The translations under genes and the position numbers were made by a program. This document shows, one piece after another, positions 1 through 8,191 of a stretch of 33,075 bases of DNA (position 1 is the first letter of the stretch; each line of letters starts with the position of its first letter). Source of the DNA: Candidatus Copromonas faecavium (nom. illeg.) (GTDB taxonomy: Bacteria > Bacillota > Clostridia > Lachnospirales > Lachnospiraceae); assembly GCA_018712915.1 (NCBI GenBank), contig DVGC01000053.1:1-33075 (forward strand). Reading direction: 5' to 3'. The notes under the pieces were generated by a model that was not told where the DNA came from, did no database searches, and worked only from the letters and a program-made list of their open reading frames with translations.

Positions 1-1
1 A

Positions 2-466
2 GAGGCGGAGCAGGCAGAAGATGCTGCAAAGGAAACGGAAGATACCCAGGCGCAGACGGAGGAGACAGAAACAGAAGCTCAGACGGAGGAAACGGAAGCT
101 CAGACGGAAGCGGCAGGAGGATATGAGGATAATTTTGCCGTTGACAGTGCGGCAGCTGCAGACTTTACAAGACAGATTCAGGCAGCTGTTTCAGAGCAGG
201 ATTTGGAAAAACTGGCAGATTTGACAGCGTTCCCGGTATATGTGGACCTCCCTGATGGAGGAAAAGGCATTACCAGCAGAGAAGAGTTTCTGGAGCTGGG
301 AGCAGACCAAATCTTTACAAAAGAACTGATGGATTCTGTTGCAGCAGCCGATGTGGATGCTCTTACCCCCAGCATGGCAGGCTTTGTCCTTTCTGACGGC
401 GGTACGGCCAACATTATTTTCGCAGTCAGCGACGGAGCACTGACAGTAGTTGGAATTAATTATTAA
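2..466 (+). CDS. Secreted or surface protein of unknown function, C-terminal part (5' end outside window)
   Basis: The reading frame is open from the first bases to a TAA at 464-466, so only the last 154 codons are present. The first third (about residues 1-45 of the visible part) is low-complexity Glu/Thr/Ala/Gln, with the unit EAQTEET repeated; such acidic linkers are common between a signal peptide or lipid anchor and the folded domain of exported Firmicute proteins. The rest, from about position 140, looks like one small globular domain ending in a run of alternating hydrophobic residues (VLSDGG, IIFAVSDG, LTVVGINY) that suggests a beta-sheet edge. I do not recognise the family. Export is inferred from the linker only, because the N-terminus is not visible. 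The next gene is almost 500 bp away, so this gene ends its transcription unit. Confidence 0.75.
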   Translation, partial: EAEQAEDAAKETEDTQAQTEETETEAQTEETEAQTEAAGGYEDNFAVDSAAAADFTRQIQAAVSEQDLEKLADLTAFPVYVDLPDGGKGITSREEFLELGADQIFTKELMDSVAAADVDALTPSMAGFVLSDGGTANIIFAVSDGALTVVGINY

Positions 467-609
467 GGTGTAAGAAGAAGCCTGCAGAAACTGCTTGCAT
501 CAGGGAAGCTTCTGTGGTATGCTGGTGAACGTAAAAACAGGCGATAAGACTATGGAAAAGGGAGGTGGCTTGATGTCGGCTATTCGCTGAAAATCGGACA
601 AGAAAATAT

Positions 610-638
610 CTCATCAGAGGATTGTGATGGGCTTTTTT
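610..638 (+). terminator. Probable Rho-independent terminator after the first gene or a small RNA
   Basis: A short stem (CTCATC at 610-615 with GATGGG at 626-631, one G-T wobble) is followed by C and six T. It lies about 145 bp past the upstream stop codon, so it ends either a long 3' UTR or an independent short transcript. A five-codon minigene with a strong GGGAGGT ribosome-binding site (573-590, MSAIR) precedes it, possibly by chance. Confidence 0.5.
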
Positions 639-713
639 GTTGTACCTGTTTGCGGATAGATGCGTCAGGCTGTCTTTGCTTTTTTGTATGATGTTTTAAG
701 CGTAATAAAGAAG

Positions 714-887
714 CATAGGAGAGCGGCTGCCTTTTGGGTGGTTGTTCTCCTGTGATTTTGGACTGCGGTCAATGGAATGAGGCGCTGCACCTTTATGGGG
801 AAGCAGTGTATCCGCAGAACAGCCGGAAGACGATAAGGAACAAACAGGGATACGGATAACCCAGAGCAATGGGTTGTCCGTTTTTTT
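714..887 (+). ncRNA. Candidate structured leader RNA or cis-regulatory element upstream of the RNHCP genes
   Basis: Three hairpins occur in series. Hairpin 1 pairs 714-731 with 737-754: 18 continuous pairs around a 5-nt loop, 6 of them G-U wobbles, so the stem is stable in plus-strand RNA but not in the complement. Hairpin 2 is nested: CTGCGG at 763-768 with CCGCAG at 812-817, enclosing CGCTGC at 783-788 paired with GCAGTG at 803-808. Hairpin 3 (853-880) is a terminator. The order of structured domain, terminator and gene start about 76 bp later resembles a transcription-attenuating leader. I see no conserved boxes of T-box, cobalamin, SAM, TPP, c-di-GMP, purine or THF riboswitches. It could also be an independent small RNA. 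Pairings are by eye; function is inferred. Confidence 0.45.
853..887 (+). terminator. Strong intrinsic terminator or attenuator before the RNHCP genes
   Basis: CGGATAACCC (853-862) pairs with GGGTTGTCCG (871-880), 10 pairs with one T-G wobble and an 8-nt loop, followed directly by seven T (881-887). It lies between the structured leader and the first RNHCP gene, where it could act as a regulated attenuator. Confidence 0.75.
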
Positions 888-962
888 GTCCGAAAGGAAG
901 AAAGGAAACAGAAATGAAACAGAAACTGCGAAACAATGTAGGATATGATAAGGAGAAGATAT

Positions 963-1352
963 ATGCGAGAACAGAAAGAACCATGGCGCTGTCCGGTTTG
1001 CGGCTGGACGGCTCCGGAGGATAGAAAAAACGAATCATGGGATCACTGTCCCAATTGCCTGGCGGGAATCCATGAGGAGGAAACGGAGGACGGAATCTGC
1101 GGAGGGATTCTGGAACCGGTGAGCGTTTGGATCAGGGAAGATGACAGCTGGCAGATCATCGGCCGGTGCAGACTGTGCGGCGGTATGGAGGAGATGAGCA
1201 TGACAGCATGGGATAACCGGATGAAGATTTTATCTATCGCGGCCAGACCGTTGTCACAGCCGCCCTTCCCCATCGAGCGGGTACAGGAACTGACGAAACT
1301 CATGGGAGGCCGGGGCGAGATAGGAGGAAACAGTGATGAACAGAGAAAATAA
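963..1352 (+). CDS. RNHCP-like zinc-ribbon protein, divergent paralogue
   Basis: This 129-residue protein is a diverged copy of its downstream neighbour. It has CPVC near residues 10-13, CPNC near 29-32, a further Cys near 46 and CRLC near 70, enough for two zinc ribbons. The segment WDHCPNCLAGIH aligns with the RNHCP motif next door but has lost its Arg-Asn, and the family's later NR..DDNP-like segment reads WDNRMK here. The ATG at 963 is preferred because AAGGAG at 950-955 lies 7 nt upstream; the in-frame ATG at 945 has no such site. It overlaps the next gene by 17 bp, so the two are co-transcribed and probably translationally coupled. The biochemical role of RNHCP proteins is unknown to me; the Cys pattern suggests zinc and possibly RNA binding. 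Confidence 0.8.
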   Translation: MREQKEPWRCPVCGWTAPEDRKNESWDHCPNCLAGIHEEETEDGICGGILEPVSVWIREDDSWQIIGRCRLCGGMEEMSMTAWDNRMKILSIAARPLSQPPFPIERVQELTKLMGGRGEIGGNSDEQRK

Positions 1353-1752
1353 GAAACGAATGTATGATAAACGATATTTTAAAACACATCCGTGCATGGA
1401 TGGATTTACCTGCAAGGTATGCGGATGGCCGGTGGTTCCTGCGGGAGCCGGAAGTAGCCACAGAAATCATTGTCCCAACTGCCTGTACAGCATTCATCTG
1501 GACCGCAGTCCGGGAGACAGGGAATCAGACTGTCATGGACGAATGGAGCCTGTGGCCGTATGGGTCAGGAAGAATGGAGAGTGGGCCATCATTCACAGAT
1601 GTATCCGGTGCGGGAAGCTTTCTTCCAACCGGACGGCAGCGGATGACAATCCGATGAAGCTGATGGCGCTGGCCATGCGGCCTTTTGGCAGCAATGCCAT
1701 ATCCCGGGAAACCATCCGCCGCATGACGGCGTCCATGGAGGGGAAGGACTGA
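1336..1752 (+). CDS. RNHCP domain protein
   Basis: A 138-residue protein carrying the signature of the RNHCP family: RNHCPNCLYSIHLD near residues 43-56, then a PGDR...C..RMEP block, WAIIHRCIRCG and NRTAADDNPMKLM. The paired cysteines (CKVC, CPNC, a lone Cys, CIRC) are consistent with zinc-ribbon folds. Family membership is recognised from the motif; no function is established that I know of. ATG 1336 has AGGAGG 8 nt upstream; an in-frame GTG at 1333 is the alternative start. It overlaps the paralogue ahead of it and is followed by 323 bp before the next likely start. The tandem pair suggests a duplication in which the first copy has drifted. Confidence 0.88.
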   Translation: MNRENKKRMYDKRYFKTHPCMDGFTCKVCGWPVVPAGAGSSHRNHCPNCLYSIHLDRSPGDRESDCHGRMEPVAVWVRKNGEWAIIHRCIRCGKLSSNRTAADDNPMKLMALAMRPFGSNAISRETIRRMTASMEGKD

Positions 1753-2075
1753 TCTTAAACGAAGCTTCCGGTGAACGGAGATGCAAAAAATGGGAAAGGA
1801 AACATGCAAAGGACGTTGGCTCAAACGTCTCCAAGTCCGGGCCGGGAAGCAGGAAGACAGGAACGGGTGCGGATAAAGGGGACAAATCTCTGGAAATCCA
1901 ATGGAAATCTTGTGGGAAACGCGGTATGATAGACAGGGTGAAGACAAACAAAACAGGAAGATCAGAACAGAAGGAAATCGGAGCAGCGAAAAGCCGGAAT
2001 CGGAAAAAACGGGAAGTCGCTGAAAAATACGACGGCAGGGAAGAAAAGAAACAGAGTAAGAAAAAGGTGGGACAT
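1753..2075 (+). other. Intergenic region before the UvrA paralogue
   Basis: About 320 bp without a convincing gene. It holds a short inverted repeat, GACGTT at 1812-1817 with AACGTC at 1824-1829, lacking a T-run, and a possible -10 element TATGAT near 1924-1929 without a clear -35. The uvrA-like frame stays open back to an ATG at 1926, but that stretch encodes an unusual Lys/Arg-rich 50 residues and has no ribosome-binding site, so I treat it as untranslated. Confidence 0.5.
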
Positions 2076-4553
2076 ATGGTTAATTGCATGAAAATCCGCG
2101 GTGCCAGGGTTCATAATTTGAAAAACATTGATGTGGAGATTCCCCTCAACAAAATTGTCGGGGTGGCGGGAGTATCCGGTTCCGGGAAATCCTCCCTCGC
2201 TTTGGGTGTTTTGTATGCGGAAGGTTCCAGACGGTATCTGGAAGCGCTATCCACATATACCCGGAGAAGGATGACCCAGGCGGCAAAGGCTCAGGTAGAT
2301 GAGGTACTCCATGTTCCGGCCGCGCTGGCCCTCCATCAGCGTCCCGGCGTGCCGGGAATCCGCAGCACCTTTGGAACAGGAACAGAATTGCTAAACAGCC
2401 TGCGGCTGATGTTTTCCAGGCTGGCCAGTCACTGCTGTCCCAATGGCCATTATCTGGAGCCAACCCTCCGGGTGGCAGCGGGACAGGAGTTAATCTGTCC
2501 GGTCTGCGGGGAGCGGTTTTATGCTCCTTCGGCAGAGGAACTGGCCTTTAACAGCCAGGGAGCCTGCCGCACCTGTTCGGGAACAGGCATGGTGCGGCGG
2601 GTGGATCGGACAACTCTGGTTCCGGATCCGTCCCTCACCATTGATGAAGGCGCCGTGGCTCCGTGGAATTCGCTGATGTGGTCGCTGATGACGGATGTGT
2701 GCCGGGAAATGGGGGTGCGGACGAATGTTCCGTTCCAGGATCTGACGGATCAGGAAAAGGAAATTGTGTTTGACGGCCCTGCGGTGAAGAAGCATATTTT
2801 TTACAAGGCCAAAAACTCCAATCAGGCCGGCGAGCTGGATTTTACTTATTACAATGCGGTTTATACGGTGGAAAATGCCCTGTCCAAGGTAAAAGACGAG
2901 AAGGGTATGAAGCGGGTGGAAAAATTCTTAAAGGAGGAGGTCTGTCCGGACTGCAGCGGCACCAGGCTTTCGGCAGAGGCGAGAAAGCCGAAGGTCCGGG
3001 GAATCTCCCTGGATGAAGCCTGCAAAATGACGCTGTCTGCACTGACGGAATGGGTGGCCGGTATTCCGGCTTCTCTTCCGGAACCAATGATGCCGATGGC
3101 AGAAAGCATCTGTGAGTCTTTCCAGACGGCAGCCAGGAGACTTTTGGATTTGGGGCTGGGGTATCTGACTCTGGACCGCGCGGCTTCCACTCTTTCCACC
3201 GGGGAGCGGCAGCGGATGCAGCTTGCGCGGGCGGTGAGAAACCGGACCACAGGAGTCCTTTATGTGCTGGATGAGCCGTCTATCGGCCTTCATCCCTCCA
3301 ATATTGTGGGACTGGTGGATGTGATGCATGATCTGATCGACGATGGAAACTCGGTTCTTCTCGTGGATCATGACATCCAGGTTTTGTCTGAAGCAGACTG
3401 GATCATCGAAATGGGGCCGGGAGCGGGAGCTGCCGGCGGCCGGGTGGTTGCGGAGGGCACGGTGGCGGAACTGGAAAGGAACCCGGATTCCCTTATTGGG
3501 CCTTTTTTCTCCGGGAAGGCATCCGTAAGGGAAACAAAACGTGAGAGCCGGGAGCGGTTATTTGAAAACGGAAGCATCCGCATGTCGACTGGGCAGATCC
3601 ATACGGTAAAACCGCTGGAAATCGAAATTCCCAAAGGAAAGCTTACGGCCATCACCGGCGTTTCCGGATCGGGAAAGACCACGCTGATTCTGGAGAGTCT
3701 GGTTCCGGCGCTGGAGGCAGTTATGGAAGGAAAGAACCTGCCTTCGCATGTAAGGGAAGTGAAGGCAGAAGGGATCCGTCATGTAAAACTCATCGATGCT
3801 ACGCCCATCGGAATCAATGTCCGCTCTACGGTGGCCACCTATGCCAATGTCCATGATGAGCTGAGAAAGGTTTTTGCAAAGACGGAAGAGGCAAGGAAAC
3901 TGGGATATAAGGCAGGAGATTTCTCTTACAATACGGGAAAGCTCCGCTGCCCCACCTGTGACGGAACCGGAGTTATCAGCCTGGATGTGCAGTTCCTTCC
4001 TGATGTGGAGGTACCGTGCCCGGACTGCCGAGGTTCCCGCTATGGGAAGACTGCCGAGGCGATCCGCTATCAAAACCGCAAAGGGGAAGCATGGTCCATG
4101 CCTCAGCTGATGGCCATGGACATTCATACGGCCATTTCGGCCTGTGAGGACTTGAATCTGGTCCGTCAGCGGCTGGAAGTTTTAAACAGCCTGGGACTGG
4201 GGTATCTGACTCTGGGTGAAGAAACGCCCAGTCTTTCCGGCGGGGAGGCTCAGCGTCTGAAGCTTGCCAGCGAGATGGGAAAGGGCCAGTCGGATTCGGT
4301 TTTTGTCTTTGATGAGCCGACCATTGGCCTCCATCCCCTGGATGTACAGACTCTTTTAGCGGTATTCCGGACTTTGATGGAAAACGGAGCCACGGTGATT
4401 GTGATTGAGCATGATCTGGATGTAATCCGAAGTGCGGATTATGTGATTGACATGGGACCGGGAGGCGGCGAGGACGGCGGCCGGGTTGTGGCAGCAGGAA
4501 CGCCGGAGGAAATCCGGAACACACCTGAGAGCCGGACCGGGGTGTATCTGTAG
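2076..4553 (+). CDS. UvrA-like ABC ATPase lacking the UvrB-binding region
   Basis: An 825-residue protein with two UvrA-type ATPase halves. Walker A GVSGSGKS lies at residues 32-39; the first signature is unusual, LSTGERQR near 374, followed by [11 protein letters not shown]. The second half has GVSGSGKTT near 528, a CPTC...CPDC zinc module near 625-650, LSGGEAQR near 720 and [10 protein letters not shown]. UvrA is the DNA-damage sensor of nucleotide excision repair, normally about 940 residues. Here the segment between the first CPNGH and CPVCG is only about 20 residues, where canonical UvrA carries about 120 residues including the UvrB-binding domain. This matches UvrA paralogues (UvrA2 or drug-resistance type) rather than the housekeeping protein. 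ATG 2076 has AAGGTGG upstream and gives the family's usual start ([12 protein letters not shown]). Its substrate cannot be read from sequence. Confidence 0.9.
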   Translation: MVNCMKIRGARVHNLKNIDVEIPLNKIVGVAGVSGSGKSSLALGVLYAEGSRRYLEALSTYTRRRMTQAAKAQVDEVLHVPAALALHQRPGVPGIRSTFGTGTELLNSLRLMFSRLASHCCPNGHYLEPTLRVAAGQELICPVCGERFYAPSAEELAFNSQGACRTCSGTGMVRRVDRTTLVPDPSLTIDEGAVAPWNSLMWSLMTDVCREMGVRTNVPFQDLTDQEKEIVFDGPAVKKHIFYKAKNSNQAGELDFTYYNAVYTVENALSKVKDEKGMKRVEKFLKEEVCPDCSGTRLSAEARKPKVRGISLDEACKMTLSALTEWVAGIPASLPEPMMPMAESICESFQTAARRLLDLGLGYLTLDRAASTLSTGERQRMQLARAVRNRTTGVLYVLDEPSIGLHPSNIVGLVDVMHDLIDDGNSVLLVDHDIQVLSEADWIIEMGPGAGAAGGRVVAEGTVAELERNPDSLIGPFFSGKASVRETKRESRERLFENGSIRMSTGQIHTVKPLEIEIPKGKLTAITGVSGSGKTTLILESLVPALEAVMEGKNLPSHVREVKAEGIRHVKLIDATPIGINVRSTVATYANVHDELRKVFAKTEEARKLGYKAGDFSYNTGKLRCPTCDGTGVISLDVQFLPDVEVPCPDCRGSRYGKTAEAIRYQNRKGEAWSMPQLMAMDIHTAISACEDLNLVRQRLEVLNSLGLGYLTLGEETPSLSGGEAQRLKLASEMGKGQSDSVFVFDEPTIGLHPLDVQTLLAVFRTLMENGATVIVIEHDLDVIRSADYVIDMGPGGGEDGGRVVAAGTPEEIRNTPESRTGVYL

Positions 4554-4649
4554 AAAGAACGATATCCGGAAGTTCTGCGGGAACGGCAGCGGGAAATCGG
4601 TATCTGAAATGAATGCCGTCATACGGTGGAAAAAACGGAAAGAAATAAA

Positions 4650-4755
4650 GAAGCAAAGAAAATAAAGAAGCAAAGAAAATAAAGAAGCAAAGAAAATAAA
4701 GAAGCAAAGAAAATAAAGAAGCAAAGAAAATAAAGAAGTAAAGAAAATAAAGAAG
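4650..4755 (+). repeat. 17-bp tandem repeat array running into a ribosome-binding site
   Basis: Six head-to-tail copies of GAAGCAAAGAAAATAAA occupy 4650-4666, 4667-4683, 4684-4700, 4701-4717, 4718-4734 and 4735-4751 (the last has one C to T change). A seventh copy starts as GAAG at 4752 and becomes GAAGGAGG, the Shine-Dalgarno of the GNAT gene at 4765. Each unit is purine-rich except for single T and C positions. A 17-bp unit does not preserve a reading frame, so it is not protein-coding. Confidence 0.95.
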
Positions 4756-4764
4756 GAGGAACAG

Positions 4765-5235
4765 ATGGAAATCATTCACTTGAGAGAGCGGGCAGATCTG
4801 GAAGGAAAAATGGCGGAGTGGTTCCATTCCAAATGGAAAATTCCGGCGGAGGCCTATCTTGAAAGCATGGAGGAATGCAGAAAGAAGAAAGATGCCGTGC
4901 CTCAGTGGTATGCGGTCATGGAGGGCAGCACCATTGTGGGAGGCGCTGGTGTGATTGAGAACGATTTTCACGATCGGAAGGATCTGCGGCCCAATGTCTG
5001 CGCCCTATATGTGGAAGAAGAATTTCGGAACCAGGGCATCGCCGGAAAGCTGCTGGCCCACGTCTGCTCGGATATGGAGCACTTTGGGATTCCGGTTCTT
5101 TATCTGATTACGGACCACACGTCCTTTTATGAGCGGTATGGATGGGAATTTTACTGCATGGTTCATGAAGACGGGGCAGAAACGCCTGTTCGGATGTACC
5201 GGCACCGGCAGGCTTTTGACAGCAGTTCCAGATGA
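4765..5235 (+). CDS. GNAT family N-acetyltransferase
   Basis: A 156-residue protein with the GNAT fold signature: YVEEEFRNQGIAGKLLAHV (residues about 83-101) contains the acetyl-CoA-binding R-x-x-G-x-A loop, followed by LYLITDHTSFYERYGWEF, the typical motif B (x-FYERxGW). The family transfers an acetyl group from acetyl-CoA to an amine; the acceptor is not predictable here. ATG 4765 is set by GAAGGAGG at 4752-4759. It is flanked by a UvrA paralogue of drug-resistance type upstream, which invites but does not prove a joint detoxification role. Translation may depend on the tandem repeat that forms its 5' untranslated region. There is a strong new promoter after it, so it does not run into cmk as part of one obligatory operon. 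Confidence 0.88.
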   Translation: MEIIHLRERADLEGKMAEWFHSKWKIPAEAYLESMEECRKKKDAVPQWYAVMEGSTIVGGAGVIENDFHDRKDLRPNVCALYVEEEFRNQGIAGKLLAHVCSDMEHFGIPVLYLITDHTSFYERYGWEFYCMVHEDGAETPVRMYRHRQAFDSSSR

Positions 5236-5267
5236 CAGAAAACCTGGACGAAAATGATAAAATAGAA

Positions 5268-5296
5268 TTGCAAGGAGCATAGAATTCGGATATAAT
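5268..5296 (+). promoter_or_regulatory. Sigma-A promoter of the cmk-ispH-rpsA operon
   Basis: TTGCAA at 5268-5273 and a perfect TATAAT at 5291-5296 are separated by 17 bp. The predicted transcript start lies about 65 nt before the cmk ATG. Confidence 0.8.
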
Positions 5297-5366
5297 GTAA
5301 AAAATAAAAGGAAGCGGATTCCTGTCCGGATAAAAGGAGGAAACCGGCAAAAAGCAGGAGGAAAGA

Positions 5367-6044
5367 ATGTCTTTTAATGTAGCAATCGACGGGCCGGCCG
5401 GCGCCGGCAAGAGTACGGTGGCAAAACGGGCGGCGGCAGCGCGGAATCTGATTTATGTGGATACCGGCGCCATGTACCGCGTCATGGCGTTGTACTTTTT
5501 GAAAAAAGGCGTTGACCTGAAAGATGAGGCGGCGGTTACGGAAGGCTGTCGGGAGATTGAGATTGAACTCCGTTATGAAAATGGTGTTCAGCAGGTTTAC
5601 CTGAACGGAGAAAATGTATCCGGCCAGATTCGGACGGAAGAAGTGGGGGCTGCGGCATCCGTGACCTCTGCCTATCAGCCGGTGAGGGAAAAGCTGACAG
5701 AGCTTCAGAGAAAACTGGCAGAGACGGAAGATGTGATTATGGACGGCCGCGACATAGGAACCTGTGTGCTGCCCGGAGCTCAGCTTAAGATTTATCTGAC
5801 GGCCAGTTCGGCCGTGCGGGCCAGACGCCGGTACCGGGAGCTGGAAGAAAAGGGAATCGACTGCCGTCTGGAAGAAATTGAGAAAGAGATTGCAGAGCGG
5901 GACTGGCGGGACATGCACAGGGAGCATGCGCCGTTAAAGCAGGCAGAGGATGCGGTACTTTTGGACAGTTCGGATATGACGCTGCAGCAGGTTGTGGACA
6001 CCATTACCGGGCTGATTGACAGAAAGCGGGGAACGCTGGAATGA
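5367..6044 (+). CDS. cmk: Cytidylate kinase
   Basis: A 225-residue enzyme phosphorylating CMP and dCMP with ATP in the cytoplasm. The P-loop GPAGAGKS is at residues 9-16, followed by YVDTGAMYRVMALYFL, the family's substrate-binding DTGxMYR motif, then DGRDIGTCVLPGAQLKIYLTAS and the lid arginines RARRRYREL. Length matches the bacterial family (about 220). ATG 5367 has CAGGAGG at 5355-5361. The last four bases overlap the start of ispH (ATGA), so the two are translationally coupled. The cmk-ispH-rpsA order is common in Clostridia and supports the assignments. Confidence 0.97.
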   Translation: MSFNVAIDGPAGAGKSTVAKRAAAARNLIYVDTGAMYRVMALYFLKKGVDLKDEAAVTEGCREIEIELRYENGVQQVYLNGENVSGQIRTEEVGAAASVTSAYQPVREKLTELQRKLAETEDVIMDGRDIGTCVLPGAQLKIYLTASSAVRARRRYRELEEKGIDCRLEEIEKEIAERDWRDMHREHAPLKQAEDAVLLDSSDMTLQQVVDTITGLIDRKRGTLE

Positions 6045-6892
6045 AAGTAATCGTGGCAAAAAGCGCCGGCTTCTGCTTTGGTGTCAAACGGGCGGTAGAG
6101 AAGGTCTATGAACAGATTGAAACGGCAGAAAAGCCGATTTATACATACGGCCCGATTATCCACAATGAAGAAGTTGTCAATGATTTGAAAGCAAAGGGAG
6201 TGGAGGTTTTAAACTCCAGAGAGGAGCTTGAGGCCGTAAGAGACTGTGTTGTGGTGATCCGATCCCATGGCGTTGGCCGGGATATTTATGAGCTGCTGGA
6301 GAAAAACGGAATCCAGGTGGTGGATGCCACCTGTCCCTATGTGAAGAAGATTCATAAAATTGTGGCCGGACAGTGTGCCGATGGCCGTCAGGTCATCATT
6401 GTCGGAAACGAACAGCACCCGGAGGTTCAGGGAATCAAGGGATGGGGAGATGAACGTACCAGAGTCATTGAAAATCCCGAAGATTTTGAGGCACTGGGCC
6501 TTCCGGAGGGCAGCAAGATCTGCCTTGTGGCTCAAACGACATTTAATTACAATAAATTTCAAGATTTAGTTGAAAAAATTCCAAAAACGCGCTATGATAT
6601 AATTGTTTTAAATACGATTTGCAATGCAACACAGGAAAGACAAGTGGAAGCGATGAGGATAGCTTCGCAGGTGGATGTGATGCTGGTTATCGGAGGTAAA
6701 AACAGTTCTAACACCCAAAAGCTATACGAGATCTGCCGGAAGGAGTGTAAAAACACCTGTTACATCCAGACTCTAGGCGACTTAAATCCTGAATGTATTC
6801 GTTCTGTGCGCAGTGTAGGTATTACGGCCGGGGCGTCTACCCCGAATAATATTATCGAGGAGGTTCATACTAATGTCAGAATTAAGTTTTGA
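6041..6892 (+). CDS. ispH: 4-hydroxy-3-methylbut-2-enyl diphosphate reductase
   Basis: A 283-residue iron-sulfur enzyme of the methylerythritol phosphate route, making IPP and DMAPP from HMBPP. The three cluster cysteines are visible: Cys12 in SAGFCFGVKRAV, one in VDATCPYVKK near residue 97 and one in LNTICNATQERQ near 192. Also present are HNEEVV near 41, EQHPEVQG near 124 and the substrate-binding SSNTQKL and AGASTP motifs. It overlaps cmk by 4 bp and the rpsA start by 20 bp. In many Clostridia ispH and the S1 gene are adjacent or fused; here they are separate overlapping frames. Codon use near 6540-6620 is more A/T-rich than its surroundings, with no sign of disruption. Confidence 0.97.
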   Translation: MKVIVAKSAGFCFGVKRAVEKVYEQIETAEKPIYTYGPIIHNEEVVNDLKAKGVEVLNSREELEAVRDCVVVIRSHGVGRDIYELLEKNGIQVVDATCPYVKKIHKIVAGQCADGRQVIIVGNEQHPEVQGIKGWGDERTRVIENPEDFEALGLPEGSKICLVAQTTFNYNKFQDLVEKIPKTRYDIIVLNTICNATQERQVEAMRIASQVDVMLVIGGKNSSNTQKLYEICRKECKNTCYIQTLGDLNPECIRSVRSVGITAGASTPNNIIEEVHTNVRIKF

Positions 6893-7982
6893 ACAAATGT
6901 TAGAAGAATCATTAAAAACAATACGTACAGGAGAGGTTGTTACCGGTAAGGTCATCGATGTTAAAGAAGACGAAATCGTTTTAAATATTGGTTACAAGTC
7001 CGACGGCATCATTACCCGTAATGAATATACCAATGAGTCCAATGTGGATCTGCGGAACCTTGTACATGTTGGAGATGAGCTGGAGGCGAAGGTTGTCAAG
7101 GTCAACGATGGAGAAGGACAGGTATCCTTATCCTACAAGAGACTGGCAGCCGACAGAGGAAACAAGAGACTGGAAGAGGCTTTTGAGAATCATGAAGTCT
7201 TAAAGGCAAAAGTAGCGCAGGTTCTGGATGGCGGTTTAAGCGTAATCCTGGACGAGGCAAGAATCTTTATTCCGGCAAGCCTGGTTTCCGATACCTATGA
7301 GAAAGATTTATCCAAATATGCGGATCAGGAAATTGAATTTGTTATTACCGAGTTCAATCCCAAGAGACGCAGAGTGATCGGCGATCGCAAGCAGCTGATC
7401 GTTGCAAAGAAAGCAGAAATGCAGAAGGCTCTGTTTGAGCGGATTGCCGTTGGACAGAAGGTAGAAGGTGTTGTTAAGAACGTAACAGATTTCGGTGCGT
7501 TCATTGACCTTGGCGGTGCGGACGGCCTGCTTCATATTTCCGAGATGTCCTGGGGCCGTGTAGAGAGCCCGAAGAAGGTATTCAAGGTAGGCGAGAAGGT
7601 AACAGCTTTAATCAAGGATATTAACGGCGAGAAGATTGCTCTGTCCATGAAGTTCCCGGAGACCAATCCCTGGGCCAATGCGGCTGAGAAGTATGCAGCT
7701 GGCACGGTTGTAACCGGAAGAATTGCCCGTATGACAGACTTCGGCGCTTTCGTAGAGCTGGAGCCGGGCGTGGATGCGCTTCTTCATGTATCTCAGATTT
7801 CCAGAGAGCATGTGGCAAAGCCGTCTGATGTTCTCTCCATTGGACAGGAGATTACAGCAAAGATTGTGGACTTTAATGAGAAAGACAGAAAGATCAGCCT
7901 GAGCATGAAGGCTCTTGAGATGGACAAGGAAGCCGCTCATGAAGCAGAGGCTGAAGAGACCGCAGCGGACGAACAGGAATAA
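6873..7982 (+). CDS. rpsA: S1 RNA-binding domain protein (ribosomal protein S1 homologue)
   Basis: A 369-residue protein of four S1 (OB-fold) repeats: about residues 19-88, 103-168, 188-257 and 275-345. The third and fourth carry the classic DFGAFVxLxxxxxGLLHxSxM pattern (DFGAFIDLGGADGLLHISEM; DFGAFVELEPGVDALLHVSQI). The C-terminal 20 residues are acidic. Four-domain S1 homologues are typical of Firmicutes and are shorter than the six-domain S1 of enterobacteria, so a role on the ribosome is less certain than there. ATG 6873 lies 9 nt after GAGGAGG (6857-6863), inside the end of ispH. A clear terminator follows. Confidence 0.93.
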   Translation: MSELSFEQMLEESLKTIRTGEVVTGKVIDVKEDEIVLNIGYKSDGIITRNEYTNESNVDLRNLVHVGDELEAKVVKVNDGEGQVSLSYKRLAADRGNKRLEEAFENHEVLKAKVAQVLDGGLSVILDEARIFIPASLVSDTYEKDLSKYADQEIEFVITEFNPKRRRVIGDRKQLIVAKKAEMQKALFERIAVGQKVEGVVKNVTDFGAFIDLGGADGLLHISEMSWGRVESPKKVFKVGEKVTALIKDINGEKIALSMKFPETNPWANAAEKYAAGTVVTGRIARMTDFGAFVELEPGVDALLHVSQISREHVAKPSDVLSIGQEITAKIVDFNEKDRKISLSMKALEMDKEAAHEAEAEETAADEQE

Positions 7983-8023
7983 TTTTTGGATGTAAGATAC
8001 CGGCGGAGGCCGAAGGAAAAGAA

Positions 8024-8066
8024 GCTCTGTGAAGATGGCAAATCGTTTTCACAGGGCTTTCTTTTT
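8024..8066 (+). terminator. Rho-independent terminator of the cmk-ispH-rpsA operon
   Basis: GCTCTGTGAA (8024-8033) pairs with TTCACAGGGC (8048-8057), one T-G wobble, followed by TTTCTTTTT. Confidence 0.88.
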
Positions 8067-8191
8067 GGGCTTTTTAGCGGTCTGCCGGGGTGAATGGTTT
8101 CTGGCAGCAATTGCCTCTTTTTTGCCGCATGTGGTAAGGAAAGGTGTAATGGATTTGTAAGCAAAAGGGAATGGGATTTTACAGAATTCTG

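Noticed and set aside
467-944. T-box, SRP RNA, tmRNA or 6S RNA in the leader region
   Set aside because: None of their conserved core sequences are present; the AAGGGAGGTGG there is not the T-box motif.
1926-2075. 50-codon N-terminal extension of the UvrA paralogue
   Set aside because: Lys/Arg-rich, no ribosome-binding site, and the family starts at the MVNCMKIRG segment with AAGGTGG upstream.
4650-4755. CRISPR array at the 17-bp repeats
   Set aside because: No spacers: units are directly adjacent and too short. The same holds for the 37-bp repeats at 9161-9260.
3976-4971. 331-codon minus-strand open frame across the UvrA end and the 17-bp repeats
   Set aside because: Phe/Leu-rich repetitive translation caused by the purine repeat on the other strand; no ribosome-binding site; overlaps two solid genes.
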